Shown: positions 36,040 through 47,061 of the stretch, piece after piece
Numbering within the stretch: position 1 is the first letter of the stretch
Layout: every line of letters begins with the position of its first letter
Assembly (NCBI RefSeq): GCF_009763245.1
Contig: NZ_WKJZ01000001.1
Span: forward strand, 2,310,941-2,374,940
DNA from: Pseudomonas xionganensis
GTDB taxonomy: Bacteria > Pseudomonadota > Gammaproteobacteria > Pseudomonadales > Pseudomonadaceae
Reading direction: 5' to 3'
Length of the DNA stretch: 64,000 nucleotides
Notes under the pieces: model-generated
Databases searched by the model: none
The model's input: only the letters and a program-made list of their open reading frames with translations
What the model was told of the DNA's origin: nothing
Position numbers and translations under genes: made by a program

Positions 36040-37257
36040 ATGGACCTCACCGCAATGCTGAAAATCCTCTCCAGTCAGGACGGTTCCGACCTGTACCTGT
36101 CCACTGGAGCACCGCCCTGCGCCAAATTCAATGGCGTGCTCAAGGCTCTGAGCCAGGAACCGCTGAAATCGGGTGAGGTGGCGGCGATTGCCGAGGGTGT
36201 GATGGATGGCCTGCAACGCGAAGATTTCGAGCGTGAACTGGAGATGAACCTGGCCATTTCCATCGCCGGTGTCGGGCGCTTTCGTATCAATATCTTCAAG
36301 CAGCGCAACGAAGTGTCCATGGTCTGCCGCAATATCAAGATGGACATTCCCAGGTTCGAGGACCTGAAGCTGCCCGAGGTATTGCTCAAGACCATCATGG
36401 AAAAACGCGGCCTGGTGCTGTTTGTCGGTGGCACCGGCTCGGGCAAGTCCACCTCTTTGGCAGCGTTGATCGACTACCGCAACCGCAACAGCGGCGGGCA
36501 TATCATCACCATCGAAGACCCGGTGGAGTATGTGCACAAGCACAAGAAATCCATCATCAACCAGCGCGAAGTGGGGGTGGACACCCGCAGCTTCCATGCG
36601 GCGCTGAAGAACACCCTGCGCCAGGCACCGGACGTCATCCTGATCGGCGAGATCCGCGACCGCGAGACCATGGAGCACGCCCTGGCCTTTGCCGACACCG
36701 GCCATCTGGCCATCTCAACCCTGCACGCCAACAACGCCAACCAGGCGCTGGACCGCATTATCAACTTCTTCCCCGAGGAACGTAGGCCACAGCTGCTTAA
36801 TGATCTGGGCAACAACCTCAAGGCCTTCGTCTCCCAGCGCCTGGTCAAGACCGTCGACGGCAAGCGCCGCGCCGCGGTGGAGGTGCTGCTGGGCACGCCG
36901 ACCATTCGCGACCAGATCAAGCGCAACGAATTCGCCGAGATCAAGGAGACCATGGAGAAGTCGAAGAACCTGGGCATGCAGACCTTCGATATGGCCCTGA
37001 TCGATCTGGTTCACGAAGGCTCCATCAGCGAGGATGAGGCGGTGAAAAACGCCGATTCCGCGAACAATGTCCGCCTTAAGCTCAAACTGCACCGGGAGAA
37101 CCCGGCCAATGCTGCCGCCCAGGCGGCGCAGGTCGCGGCAGCGCCTGTTGTACCTCCAGCAGAGGCCAAACCTGCCGCAGCCTGGGGCTTGGAACTCAAG
37201 CTGGAGGAAATCGAGACGCCTGAAGAGCCGGAAGATCCTGGACGTGCCGGTATCTAA
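36040..37257 (+). CDS. PilT/PilU family type IV pilus ATPase with C-terminal extension
   Basis: 405 residues. A secretion-ATPase of the retraction type: N-terminal PAS-like domain (1-110), Walker A GGTGSGKST (about 129), Asp box ITIEDPVEYVH, Walker B DVILIGEIRDRETM, His box STLHANNANQALDRIINFFP. By these motifs it is nearer PilU than PilT. The last 50 residues are an Ala/Pro-rich tail ending in an acidic LEEIETPEEPEDPG stretch, not present in standard PilU as I remember it (382 residues). It stands apart from other pilus genes, so is likely an additional paralogue rather than the pilTU-locus copy. Confidence 0.85.
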   Translation: MDLTAMLKILSSQDGSDLYLSTGAPPCAKFNGVLKALSQEPLKSGEVAAIAEGVMDGLQREDFERELEMNLAISIAGVGRFRINIFKQRNEVSMVCRNIKMDIPRFEDLKLPEVLLKTIMEKRGLVLFVGGTGSGKSTSLAALIDYRNRNSGGHIITIEDPVEYVHKHKKSIINQREVGVDTRSFHAALKNTLRQAPDVILIGEIRDRETMEHALAFADTGHLAISTLHANNANQALDRIINFFPEERRPQLLNDLGNNLKAFVSQRLVKTVDGKRRAAVEVLLGTPTIRDQIKRNEFAEIKETMEKSKNLGMQTFDMALIDLVHEGSISEDEAVKNADSANNVRLKLKLHRENPANAAAQAAQVAAAPVVPPAEAKPAAAWGLELKLEEIETPEEPEDPGRAGI

Positions 37258-37337
37258 ATAGCTGTGGCCCAGTGCTCAACCATCGGTGCTTCTGGTAAAG
37301 ACCTCGCATTGGCTGGATCGCCGCTCATCTGAGCGGG

Positions 37338-39293
<1,956 letters not shown>

Positions 39294-39632
39294 GGTGTTT
39301 CCTCGAATTCTTGTTAACCGGGCTATGCCGGCTTATTGCGGCAAGCCTAGCGCTTGGCACTTGGCTTGTGCTGGGCATCCGGGCGCTTGTCCTGACCCTT
39401 AATCGCTTCGCCTGTAGGCGCTGTGCACCGTTTTTACACAGCCTGCGGTGAGCCTGATGCGGGTGCTTTACAGCGCGTAAATAAAACCATACGAGCTGGC
39501 GCAATCTGCGGCTGTCTCCCGGATTGCGCCGCGTGCCGCGCCTTATCTGGGCTACTGACAACCTGGGTGGGGCTGACAGGCTGAATCCTTGTCCACCAAA
39601 CTAATGCTGCATAAGCCTGCGGCATATCCACC
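39294..39632. other. Intergenic region with a hairpin repeat between liuE and aacS
   Basis: No gene is apparent. GGCGCAATC (39498-39506) and GATTGCGCC (39522-39530) can pair around a short loop and resemble a dispersed intergenic repeat. A TATCCACCCTACG fragment at 39625-39637, shared with the other liu spacers, runs into the liuE stop codon. The aacS promoter must lie near the left end of this gap, but I cannot place it. Confidence 0.5.
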
Positions 39633-40535
39633 CTACGTGTTGGCCTGCCTGGCCCGTGCCACCCGCGAGCCATTGGGCTTATCCAGTACCGCACAGATAC
39701 GGGCGCCGGCCTGGATCAGCCGGCCCATATCGATACCGGTGTCGATGCCCAAGCCATTGAGCAGATAGAGCACATCCTCGGTTGCGACATTGCCGCTGGC
39801 ACCCTTGGCGTAGGGGCAACCGCCGAGGCCCGCGACCGAGCTGTCGAATACGTTGATACCTTCTTGCAGGCTGGCGTAGATATTGGCCAGGGCCTGACCA
39901 TAGGTGTCGTGGAAGTGCCCAGCCAGCAGGTTGCGGGGGATATCGCGGCCGACTACGTTGAACAGGTGTCGGGTTGCCCCAGCGGTGCCGGTACCGATGG
40001 TGTCACCCAGTGACACTTCATAGCAGCCCATGGCGTAGAGCTCCTTGGCCACGCTGGCGACCTGCTCGGCGCGCACCTCGCCCTCATAGGGGCAGCCGAG
40101 CACGCAGGAAACATAGCCACGTACGCGGATGCCTTGCTGGCGGGCGGCGTCCATCAACGGTACAAAGCGCTCCAGGCTCTCGCCGATCGAACAGTTGATA
40201 TTCTTCTGCGAGAAGGCCTCGGATGCGGCGGCAAATACCGCAACTTCCCTGACCCCGGCGGTCAGGGCAGCCTCGAAGCCTTTCATATTTGGCGCCAGCG
40301 CCGCATAGGTGATGCCCGGCCGCTGTTGGATCTGCGCAAAGACCTCGCTGCTTCCCGCCATCTGCGGCACCCACTTGGGCGAGACAAAGCTGCCCACCTC
40401 GATATAGCTCAGGCCCGCAGCGGACAGATCGTCCACCAGGCGCACCTTGTCGGCCACGCTGATCGGCTGTTTCTCATTTTGCAAACCGTCGCGCGGGCCG
40501 ACTTCGACCAGGCGTGCGGATTTGGGTAGGTTCAT
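39633..40535 (-). CDS. liuE: Hydroxymethylglutaryl-CoA lyase
   Basis: 300 residues from ATG 40535. It splits 3-hydroxy-3-methylglutaryl-CoA into acetyl-CoA and acetoacetate, the last step of leucine breakdown. The TIM-barrel shows VEVGPRDGLQNEK at the start, HFHDTYGQALANIY metal ligands and the catalytic-Cys loop SVAGLGGCPYAKGASGNVATEDV. The stop codon TAG is read from inside a GTAGGGTGGA repeat. Last gene of the liuRABCDE order. Confidence 0.95.
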   Translation of the reverse strand: MNLPKSARLVEVGPRDGLQNEKQPISVADKVRLVDDLSAAGLSYIEVGSFVSPKWVPQMAGSSEVFAQIQQRPGITYAALAPNMKGFEAALTAGVREVAVFAAASEAFSQKNINCSIGESLERFVPLMDAARQQGIRVRGYVSCVLGCPYEGEVRAEQVASVAKELYAMGCYEVSLGDTIGTGTAGATRHLFNVVGRDIPRNLLAGHFHDTYGQALANIYASLQEGINVFDSSVAGLGGCPYAKGASGNVATEDVLYLLNGLGIDTGIDMGRLIQAGARICAVLDKPNGSRVARARQANT

Positions 40536-40612
40536 CGTTACCTCGTTGTTGTTTATTGCGATGGCTATCGCGCGGCTCAAGCCATCCTACGTTGCTTGAG
40601 GTTCGCGTAGTC

Positions 40613-40738
40613 GCAGGGTGGAGGTCGCTTTATACATCCACCATGACTATTCGCTGCGAATGCCTGGGTGGCCAGAAAAAGCGATGTCCACCCTACGCAT
40701 CATTCTTTGTAGGGTGGATGGCGCTCTTTCCATCCACC
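40613..40738. repeat. Interspersed GTAGGGTGGA repeats, liuE-liuD gap
   Basis: Three related units: GCAGGGTGGAGGTCGC with CATCCACC (40613-40642), an inverted TCCACCCTAC (40687-40696), and GTAGGGTGGATGG with CATCCACC (40709-40738). Each unit contains its own small inverted repeat. The same motif occurs in the other gaps of this operon. Confidence 0.8.
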
Positions 40739-40753
40739 ATGTGTCTAAGATTT

Positions 40754-42721
40754 TCAACCCGACGCGCTGGCTTCTTCCAGCTCCACCAGTACCGCGCCTT
40801 CGCTAACCATCTCGCCCTCGCTGCAATACAGCGCCTTGACGGTGCCGGCATGGGGCGCACGGATGCTGTGCTCCATTTTCATCGCCTCCAGCACCACCAG
40901 GGCGGTGCCAGCTTCAACCTGCTGCCCGGCCTCGACCAGCACGCGCACGATACTGCCGTTCATCGGTGCCGTCAGGCCGCCGTGATGCTGGTGGCTGGCT
41001 TCCACTTCGGCAATTGGGTCGACGCGCTGGATGCTGCGCAGCTCGCCGGCATAGTGCAGGTACAGGGTATCGCCGCGGCGGATGGCCTGATGTTGCTGAC
41101 GCAGGCCGCCGCGCTCCAGCTGCAGGATTTCGCCGTGCAATTGCACGATGGAAGCTGCCGCATGGCGTAGCCGTATAACTTGACGCTCGCCCTGGCAGGC
41201 CAAGTGCAGGTCGGCTTCTGCTGGCAGGCCAAGGCGCAGGCCGTTCTGACAGGCCCAGGGCGAGTGATAGTCGTCATGGCGCTGCAGCGGCGCTTCGCTC
41301 TGCACAAAGGCTTCGGCGGCCAGTTGCCAGAACTCGGCCGGTAACTCGCTTACTGGCGGCAGCAAATGTGCTTCGTGACGTGGAATAAAACCTGTATCCA
41401 GCTCGGCATTGGCAAAGGCCGGGTGGGCCAGTACGCGGGCGAGGAAGGTCAGGTTGGTCTTGACCCCGCCCACGCAGGTTTCCTTAAGCATGGCCAACAG
41501 GCGCAGGCGCGCTTCTTCACGGTTTTCGCCCCAGGCAATCAGTTTGCCGAGCATGGGGTCGTAGAAGGGTGAGACTTCATCGCCTTCGCTGACGCCGCTG
41601 TCTACCCGGCGCCCAGGGCCGGCGGCGGCTTCGCGGTACAGCGCCAGGGCGCCGGTGGCGGGGAGAAAGTCGTTGTCCGGATCTTCTGCGTACAGCCGCA
41701 CTTCGATGGCGTGACCATTAAGCGGCACCTGTTCCTGGGTAATGGGCAGGGCTTCGCCACGGGCCACGCGGATCTGCCAGGCCACCAGGTCCAGGCCGGT
41801 GATCAGCTCGGTCACCGGGTGCTCGACCTGCAGACGGGTGTTCATCTCCATAAAGAAGAAATCGCCGCGTTCATCCAGCAAAAACTCCACGGTGCCGGCG
41901 CCAACATAGCCGATGGCTTGGGCGGCCTTGACTGCGGCTTCACCCATGGCGCGGCGCAGTTCGGGCGACAGGCCGGGAGCAGGGGCTTCTTCGACTACTT
42001 TCTGGTGCCGGCGCTGGATCGAGCAGTCGCGCTCATTCAGGTACAGGCAGTTGCCGTGCTGGTCGGCAAATACCTGGATCTCCACATGGCGTGGCTTGAG
42101 TACGTATTTTTCCACCAGCATGCGCGAGTCGCCGAACGACGACTGCGCCTCACGCTGGGCGCTGGCAAGGGCCTCGGCCAGCTCGGCCTCGCGCTCGACC
42201 ACCTTCATGCCCTTGCCGCCACCGCCGGCGGCGGCCTTGAGCAGCACCGGGTAGCCGATTACCTCGGCGCTCGCGCGGAAGGTCTCGTAGTCCTGATGTT
42301 CGCCGTGGTAGCCGGGCACCAGGGGCACGCCGGCGGCCTCCATCAGTGCCTTGGCCGCCGATTTGCTGCCCATGGCGTCGATGGCCGAGGTGGGTGGGCC
42401 GAGAAAGATCAGCCCGGCCTGCTCGATGGCGCGGGCAAAACCAGCGTTTTCCGAGAGAAAACCGTAACCCGGGTGGATGGCCTGGGCGCCGCTGGCTTTG
42501 GCCGCAGCGATGATCTTGTCCACCAGCAGGTAGCTCTCGGCCGGCTTGGCGCCGCCCAGATTCACCGCCAGATCGGCTTCGCGCACATGGCGCGCAGCTG
42601 CGTCGATGGCGCTATGCACCGCCACGGTTCGGATGCCCATGGCCTTGGCCGTGCGCATCACCCGGCAGGCGATCTCGCCACGGTTGGCCACCAGCAGGGT
42701 GTCGATAGGTTTGAGGTTCAT
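40754..42721 (-). CDS. liuD: 3-methylcrotonyl-CoA carboxylase alpha (biotin) subunit
   Basis: 655 residues. The biotin-dependent subunit carboxylates its own biotin and passes CO2 to methylcrotonyl-CoA on the beta subunit. Order: biotin-carboxylase domain (1-450) with GYGFLSEN, AAAGGGGKGMKVV and MEMNTRLQVEHPVTE, a middle BT domain, then the biotinyl domain with the acceptor lysine in VLEAMKMEHSI. The start overlaps the liuC stop by 4 nt. Confidence 0.96.
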   Translation of the reverse strand: MNLKPIDTLLVANRGEIACRVMRTAKAMGIRTVAVHSAIDAAARHVREADLAVNLGGAKPAESYLLVDKIIAAAKASGAQAIHPGYGFLSENAGFARAIEQAGLIFLGPPTSAIDAMGSKSAAKALMEAAGVPLVPGYHGEHQDYETFRASAEVIGYPVLLKAAAGGGGKGMKVVEREAELAEALASAQREAQSSFGDSRMLVEKYVLKPRHVEIQVFADQHGNCLYLNERDCSIQRRHQKVVEEAPAPGLSPELRRAMGEAAVKAAQAIGYVGAGTVEFLLDERGDFFFMEMNTRLQVEHPVTELITGLDLVAWQIRVARGEALPITQEQVPLNGHAIEVRLYAEDPDNDFLPATGALALYREAAAGPGRRVDSGVSEGDEVSPFYDPMLGKLIAWGENREEARLRLLAMLKETCVGGVKTNLTFLARVLAHPAFANAELDTGFIPRHEAHLLPPVSELPAEFWQLAAEAFVQSEAPLQRHDDYHSPWACQNGLRLGLPAEADLHLACQGERQVIRLRHAAASIVQLHGEILQLERGGLRQQHQAIRRGDTLYLHYAGELRSIQRVDPIAEVEASHQHHGGLTAPMNGSIVRVLVEAGQQVEAGTALVVLEAMKMEHSIRAPHAGTVKALYCSEGEMVSEGAVLVELEEASASG

Positions 42722-43518
42722 GCGTGTGGCTCCTGCCAGGCGGGCTTGCGCTTATCCAGGAAGGCGCGCAGGCCTTCCTGGCCTTCGGCGCTGACGCGGA
42801 TACGGGCAATGGCGTTTTCGGTATAGCGGCGCAGGGCCGGAGTCAGCACGCCGCTGCCCACCTCGCGCAGCAGATCCTTGCTGGCCTGCATGGCTTGCGG
42901 GCTATTAAGCAGCAGGTTGCTGATCCAGTCCTCCACCGCCTGTTCCAGGGCGTCGGCGGCATAGCATTCGGCAAATAGCCCCAGCTCCCGGGCGCGCTCG
43001 CCGCTAAAACGCTCGGCGGTCAGGGCATAGCGGCGCGCGGCGCGCTCGCCGATGGCCTGCACGACAAAGGGGCTGATCACCGCCGGGGCCAGGCCGATGC
43101 GCACCTCGGACAGACACAGTTGGGCGTCATGGGTGCCGATGGCCATGTCGCAGCAGCTGATCAGCCCCAGGGCGCCACCAAAGGCCGCACCCTGGACCAC
43201 GGCCAGTGTGGGGATCTTCAGCTGGTAGAGGTTGTGCATCAGCTCGGCCAGCTCACGGGCGTCAGTCAGGTTGGCGCTGTAATCCAGCCCAGCCGCCTGT
43301 TGCATCCAGGCTAGATCCGCACCCGCAGAGAAATGCTTGCCGCGCCCGCGCAGCAGCAGAAAGCGCAGACTCTTGTCGGCCATTACTGCGTCCAGGGCGA
43401 GAATCAGCTCGCGGATCATCTCGGCGTTGAAGGCGTTGTTCTTGTCTGCGCGGTTGAGCCACAGGGTGGCAAAGCCGCGGGGGTCTTTCTCAAGCTGGAG
43501 GGTGTTGAAATCAGTCAT
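42718..43518 (-). CDS. liuC: Methylglutaconyl-CoA hydratase
   Basis: 266 residues from ATG 43518, with AGGA upstream. A crotonase-fold enzyme that hydrates 3-methylglutaconyl-CoA to HMG-CoA. Oxyanion-hole segments are visible: LLLRGRGKHFSAGADLAWMQQ and VQGAAFGGALGLISCCDMAI, with SEVRIGLAPAVISPFV after. Assigned as liuC by its place between liuB and liuD. It overlaps liuD by 4 nt. Confidence 0.94.
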   Translation of the reverse strand: MTDFNTLQLEKDPRGFATLWLNRADKNNAFNAEMIRELILALDAVMADKSLRFLLLRGRGKHFSAGADLAWMQQAAGLDYSANLTDARELAELMHNLYQLKIPTLAVVQGAAFGGALGLISCCDMAIGTHDAQLCLSEVRIGLAPAVISPFVVQAIGERAARRYALTAERFSGERARELGLFAECYAADALEQAVEDWISNLLLNSPQAMQASKDLLREVGSGVLTPALRRYTENAIARIRVSAEGQEGLRAFLDKRKPAWQEPHA

Positions 43519-43532
43519 CACTCGGTCCTGGG

Positions 43533-43606
43533 GTAGGGTGGAAGACGCTTTTCCCTTCCACCATCAGCGTCGAAGCGGTGGATGGATAAAGCACCATCCA
43601 CCCTAC
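43533..43606. repeat. Interspersed GTAGGGTGGA repeat, liuC-liuB gap
   Basis: GTAGGGTGGAAGACGC with CTTCCACC at the left and GGTGGATGG with CATCCACCCTAC at the right form an inverted pair that nearly fills the gap. It begins 2 nt after the liuB stop. Confidence 0.8.
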
Positions 43607-43608
43607 GG

Positions 43609-45216
43609 TCACATACGAAATACGCCGAACTGGGTCGGCTCGATTGGAGCGTTAAGACTGGCTGAAAGCGCCAGGCCCAATATGTCGCGGGTTTGCGCCG
43701 GATCGATGACGCCGTCATCCCACAGGCGGGCGCTGGAGTAGTAGGGGTGGCCCTGGCGTTCGTACTGTTCGAGGATCGGTTGCTTGAGTTTGGCCTCGTC
43801 CTCAGCTGAGAACTCATGCCCGGCGCGGGCGGCCTGTTCGTGCTTGACCTGCACCAGTACGCCGGCGGCCTGCTCGGCGCCCATCACGCCGATCCGTGCG
43901 TTCGGCCACATCCACAGGAAGCGTGGGTCGTAGGCACGGCCGCACATGCCGTAGTTACCGGCACCGAAGCTGCCGCCGATGATCACGGTAAATTTCGGCA
44001 CTCTGGCGCAGGCCACGGCGTTGACCAGCTTGGCGCCATGCTTGGCGATACCGCCTTCCTCATACTTTTTGCCGACCATAAAACCAGTGATGTTCTGCAG
44101 GAACAGCAGGGGAATGCCGCGCTGGCAGGCCAGCTCGATAAAGTGCGCGCCTTTCTGCGCTGATTCGGCGAACAGAATGCCGTTATTGGCCAGGATCGCC
44201 ACCGGATAGCCCTGGATATGGGCAAAGCCGCAGACCAGGGTGGTGCCAAACAGGGCCTTGAATTCATCGAATTCGCTGCCGTCCACCAGGCGGGCGATCA
44301 CCTCGCGCACATCAAAGGGCTGCTTGGCGTCCGCCGGGATAATCCCGTATAGCTCCTCGCCGCTATACAGCGGATTGATCGGCGCACGCTTGTTCAGTAC
44401 GCCGAGCTTGCGCCAGTTCAGATTGCTGATACTGCGCCGGGCCAGGGCCAGGGCATGCTCGTCATTGTCGGCGTAGTGGTCAGCCACGCCGCTGGTTTTG
44501 CAGTGCACATCGGCGCCGCCCAGCTCCTCTGCGCTGACCACCTCACCGGTGGCGGCTTTTACCAGCGGCGGGCCGGCCAGGAAGATGGTGGCCTGATTGC
44601 GCACCATAATGGTCTCGTCGCTCATGGCTGGCACATAGGCGCCGCCGGCGGTGCAGGAGCCCATGACCACGGCGATCTGCGGGATGCCCATGGCGCTCAT
44701 ATTGGCCTGATTGAAGAAGATCCGCCCGAAGTGCTCGCGATCGGGGAATACCTCATCCTGGCGCGGCAGGTTGGCCCCGCCGGAGTCCACCAGGTAGATG
44801 CACGGCAGGCGATTCTGCTGGGCGATGGCCTGGGCGCGCAGGTGTTTTTTCACCGTCAGCGGGTAGTAGCTGCCGCCTTTTACCGTGGCGTCGTTGGCCA
44901 CGATCATGCATTCCACGCCCTCGACACGGCCGATACCGGCCACTACGCCGGCCGCCGGCACGTCTTCGCCATACACCTCATGGGCGGCCAGTTGGCCGAT
45001 TTCCAGGAACGGCGAGCCGATGTCCAGCAAGCGGTTGATGCGTTCACGCGGCAGCAGCTTGCCGCGGGAGGTGTGGCGGTGCTGGGCCTTTTCGCCGCCA
45101 CCTTCATGGACGCGGGCGAGCAGGGCGCGCAGGTCGCCCACCTGGGCGAGCATCGCCGCGCTATTGGCGGCAAACTCCGGCGAACGGGTGTTGATCTGGG
45201 TATGCACAATGGCCAT
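43609..45216 (-). CDS. liuB: 3-methylcrotonyl-CoA carboxylase beta subunit
   Basis: 535 residues, the carboxyltransferase subunit that acts with LiuD. It has two crotonase-like halves: the N-terminal part includes [18 protein letters not shown] and [17 protein letters not shown], the C-terminal part includes [27 protein letters not shown] (positions given by the motif NITGFMVG) and [21 protein letters not shown]. The typical length of the family is about 535. It lies between two repeat-filled gaps in the liu operon. Confidence 0.96.
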   Translation of the reverse strand: MAIVHTQINTRSPEFAANSAAMLAQVGDLRALLARVHEGGGEKAQHRHTSRGKLLPRERINRLLDIGSPFLEIGQLAAHEVYGEDVPAAGVVAGIGRVEGVECMIVANDATVKGGSYYPLTVKKHLRAQAIAQQNRLPCIYLVDSGGANLPRQDEVFPDREHFGRIFFNQANMSAMGIPQIAVVMGSCTAGGAYVPAMSDETIMVRNQATIFLAGPPLVKAATGEVVSAEELGGADVHCKTSGVADHYADNDEHALALARRSISNLNWRKLGVLNKRAPINPLYSGEELYGIIPADAKQPFDVREVIARLVDGSEFDEFKALFGTTLVCGFAHIQGYPVAILANNGILFAESAQKGAHFIELACQRGIPLLFLQNITGFMVGKKYEEGGIAKHGAKLVNAVACARVPKFTVIIGGSFGAGNYGMCGRAYDPRFLWMWPNARIGVMGAEQAAGVLVQVKHEQAARAGHEFSAEDEAKLKQPILEQYERQGHPYYSSARLWDDGVIDPAQTRDILGLALSASLNAPIEPTQFGVFRM

Positions 45217-45238
45217 CGAGTTGGCTCCGGTTCAATCC

Positions 45239-45306
45239 GTAGGGTGGATGGCGCTTTATCCATCCACCGGCATTGGTGGAAAACGCTTCGCGGTTTTCCA
45301 CCCTAC
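45239..45306. repeat. Interspersed GTAGGGTGGA repeat, liuB-liuA gap
   Basis: GTAGGGTGGATGGCGC with CATCCACC, then GGTGGAAAACGC with GTTTTCCACCCTAC. Two hairpins side by side, filling most of the gap. Confidence 0.82.
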
Positions 45307-45319
45307 GCAGGCAAACGCC

Positions 45320-46483
45320 TTACTTGGTTTCGTTAAACAGTTCGCGACCGATCAGCATGCGGCGGATCTCGCTGGTGCCGGCGCCGATCTCATAGAGCTT
45401 GGCGTCGCGCAACAGGCGGCCGGCCGGGTACTCGTTGGTGTAGCCGTTACCACCGAGCAGCTGGATGGTGTCCAGGGCCATTTTGGTAGCCATCTCGGCG
45501 GTGTAGAGGATTACCGCAGCGGCGTCCTTGCGCGATTCCTCGCCGCGGTCGCAGGCCTTGGCGACGTTGTACAGGTAGGACTTGGAGGCGTTCATGCCGG
45601 CGTACATATCGGCCAGCTTGCCCTGCACCAACTGGAACTCGCCGATCGACTGCTTGAACTGCTGGCGCTCGTGAACGTAGGGCAGCACCACATCCATGCA
45701 GGCGGTCATGATCCCGGTGGGACCGCCGGAGAGCACGGTGCGCTCGTAGTCCAGGCCGCTCATCAGCACGCGCACGCCGCCGCCTTCGGCACCGAGGATG
45801 TTTTCCTCTGGCACCTCACAATCCTCGAACACCAGCTCGCAGGTGTTGGAGCCGCGCATGCCCAGCTTGTCCAGCTTCTGATGGCGGGAGAAGCCCTTGA
45901 AGTCGCGCTCGACGATAAAGGCGGTCATGCCGCGCGAGCCGGCGTTGATGTCGGTTTTGGCGTAGATCACATAGGTGTGGGCGTCCGGACCGTTGGTGAT
46001 CCACATCTTGTTGCCGTTGAGCACGTAGCGGTCGCCGCGCTTCTCGGCGCGCAGCTTCATCGACACCACGTCGGAGCCGGCATTGGGCTCGCTCATGGCC
46101 AGGGCGCCGATATGCTCGCCGGAGCACAGCTTGGGCAGGTACTTCTGCTTCTGCGCCTCGCTGCCGTTCTTGCGGATCTGGTTGACGCACAGGTTGGAGT
46201 GGGCGCCGTAGGACAGGCCGACCGAGGCCGAGGCGCGGCTGATCTCTTCCATCGCAACCACGTGGGCCAGGTAGCCCATATTGGTGCCGCCATATTCCTC
46301 TTCCACGGTCATGCCGAGCAGGCCCATGTCGCCGAACTTGCGCCACATGTCCATGGGGAACTCGTTGCCGCGGTCGATCTGCGCGGCGCGTGGGGCCAGC
46401 TCGGCTTGTGAGAACTGATACACCGAGTCGCGCAGCATATCGATGGTCTCGCCGAGACCGAAGTTAAGGGTTGGGTAGCTCAT
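45320..46483 (-). CDS. liuA: Isovaleryl-CoA dehydrogenase
   Basis: 387 residues. An FAD-dependent acyl-CoA dehydrogenase that oxidises isovaleryl-CoA to 3-methylcrotonyl-CoA, first step of the liu branch. Motifs: [20 protein letters not shown] (signature 1) and [42 protein letters not shown] (signature 2, C-terminal), where the [13 protein letters not shown] core is typical. The catalytic Glu expected near position 250 lies in the [13 protein letters not shown] stretch, as in other isovaleryl enzymes. It starts 29 nt after the liuR stop. Confidence 0.95.
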   Translation of the reverse strand: MSYPTLNFGLGETIDMLRDSVYQFSQAELAPRAAQIDRGNEFPMDMWRKFGDMGLLGMTVEEEYGGTNMGYLAHVVAMEEISRASASVGLSYGAHSNLCVNQIRKNGSEAQKQKYLPKLCSGEHIGALAMSEPNAGSDVVSMKLRAEKRGDRYVLNGNKMWITNGPDAHTYVIYAKTDINAGSRGMTAFIVERDFKGFSRHQKLDKLGMRGSNTCELVFEDCEVPEENILGAEGGGVRVLMSGLDYERTVLSGGPTGIMTACMDVVLPYVHERQQFKQSIGEFQLVQGKLADMYAGMNASKSYLYNVAKACDRGEESRKDAAAVILYTAEMATKMALDTIQLLGGNGYTNEYPAGRLLRDAKLYEIGAGTSEIRRMLIGRELFNETK

Positions 46484-46512
46484 GGTTCCACCTGTAATTG
46501 TTCGAATTAAGT

Positions 46513-46914
46513 TCAGGAGATAACGGATTGTTTTTTATCGGTTTCGGCTAGTGCCGCCAGGCAGCGCTCTTCGGCGGTATCCAGCTCCAGCTGCATCTGT
46601 TCGATGTCCAGCAGTTGCTGCTGCAACTGGGCGCGACGCTCGGCGATCTTGGCCATAAAGGTGTGCAGCTGCTTGCGATTGCCGTGCACCGGGTCATACA
46701 GCTCGATCAGCTCCTTGCACTCGGCCAGGGAAAAGCCGATGCGCTTGCCGCGCAGGATCAGCTTGAGGGTGACCTTGTCCTTGGCGCTGTAGATGCGCTC
46801 CTGGCCGCGGCGCTCAGGGCTGAGCATGCCTTGCTCTTCATAGAAGCGAATGGCGCGGGTGGTGATATCCAGCTCCCGGGCCAGGTCGGAAATCGAGTAG
46901 GTGATGGCGGACAT
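46513..46914 (-). CDS. liuR: MerR family regulator of the liu operon
   Basis: 133 residues. N-terminal MerR helix-turn-helix ([27 protein letters not shown] with [14 protein letters not shown]) and a coiled-coil dimer helix at the C-terminal half. There are no metal-binding cysteines of the MerR/CueR type, which fits a metabolite-responsive LiuR that derepresses the operon in response to branched-chain acyl-CoAs. It is the first gene of the operon. Confidence 0.93.
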   Translation of the reverse strand: MSAITYSISDLARELDITTRAIRFYEEQGMLSPERRGQERIYSAKDKVTLKLILRGKRIGFSLAECKELIELYDPVHGNRKQLHTFMAKIAERRAQLQQQLLDIEQMQLELDTAEERCLAALAETDKKQSVIS

Positions 46915-46933
46915 AAAGGCAGCTCTTGTTTAC

Positions 46934-46951
46934 CTTTACGTTAACGTAAGC
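46934..46951 (-). promoter_or_regulatory. Predicted LiuR operator
   Basis: A 14-bp perfect palindrome TTACGTTAACGTAA (46936-46949) lies 21 nt upstream of liuR, in a larger CTTTACGTTAACGTAAGC context. It matches the LiuR-type motif that I recall for gammaproteobacterial liu promoters. A TTGACT at 46966-46971 (minus strand) could be a -35 sequence. Confidence 0.72.
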
Positions 46952-47061
46952 TTGCGGCCGCATTTAGTCAACACAAGGTTATCCATCGCTGCAGAGGGGA
47001 AGCCGAGGGCCCGGTCAGCCCCTCGCTTGATTGTCGTCGCGTGCTGACAAGCGTTAGGGGA

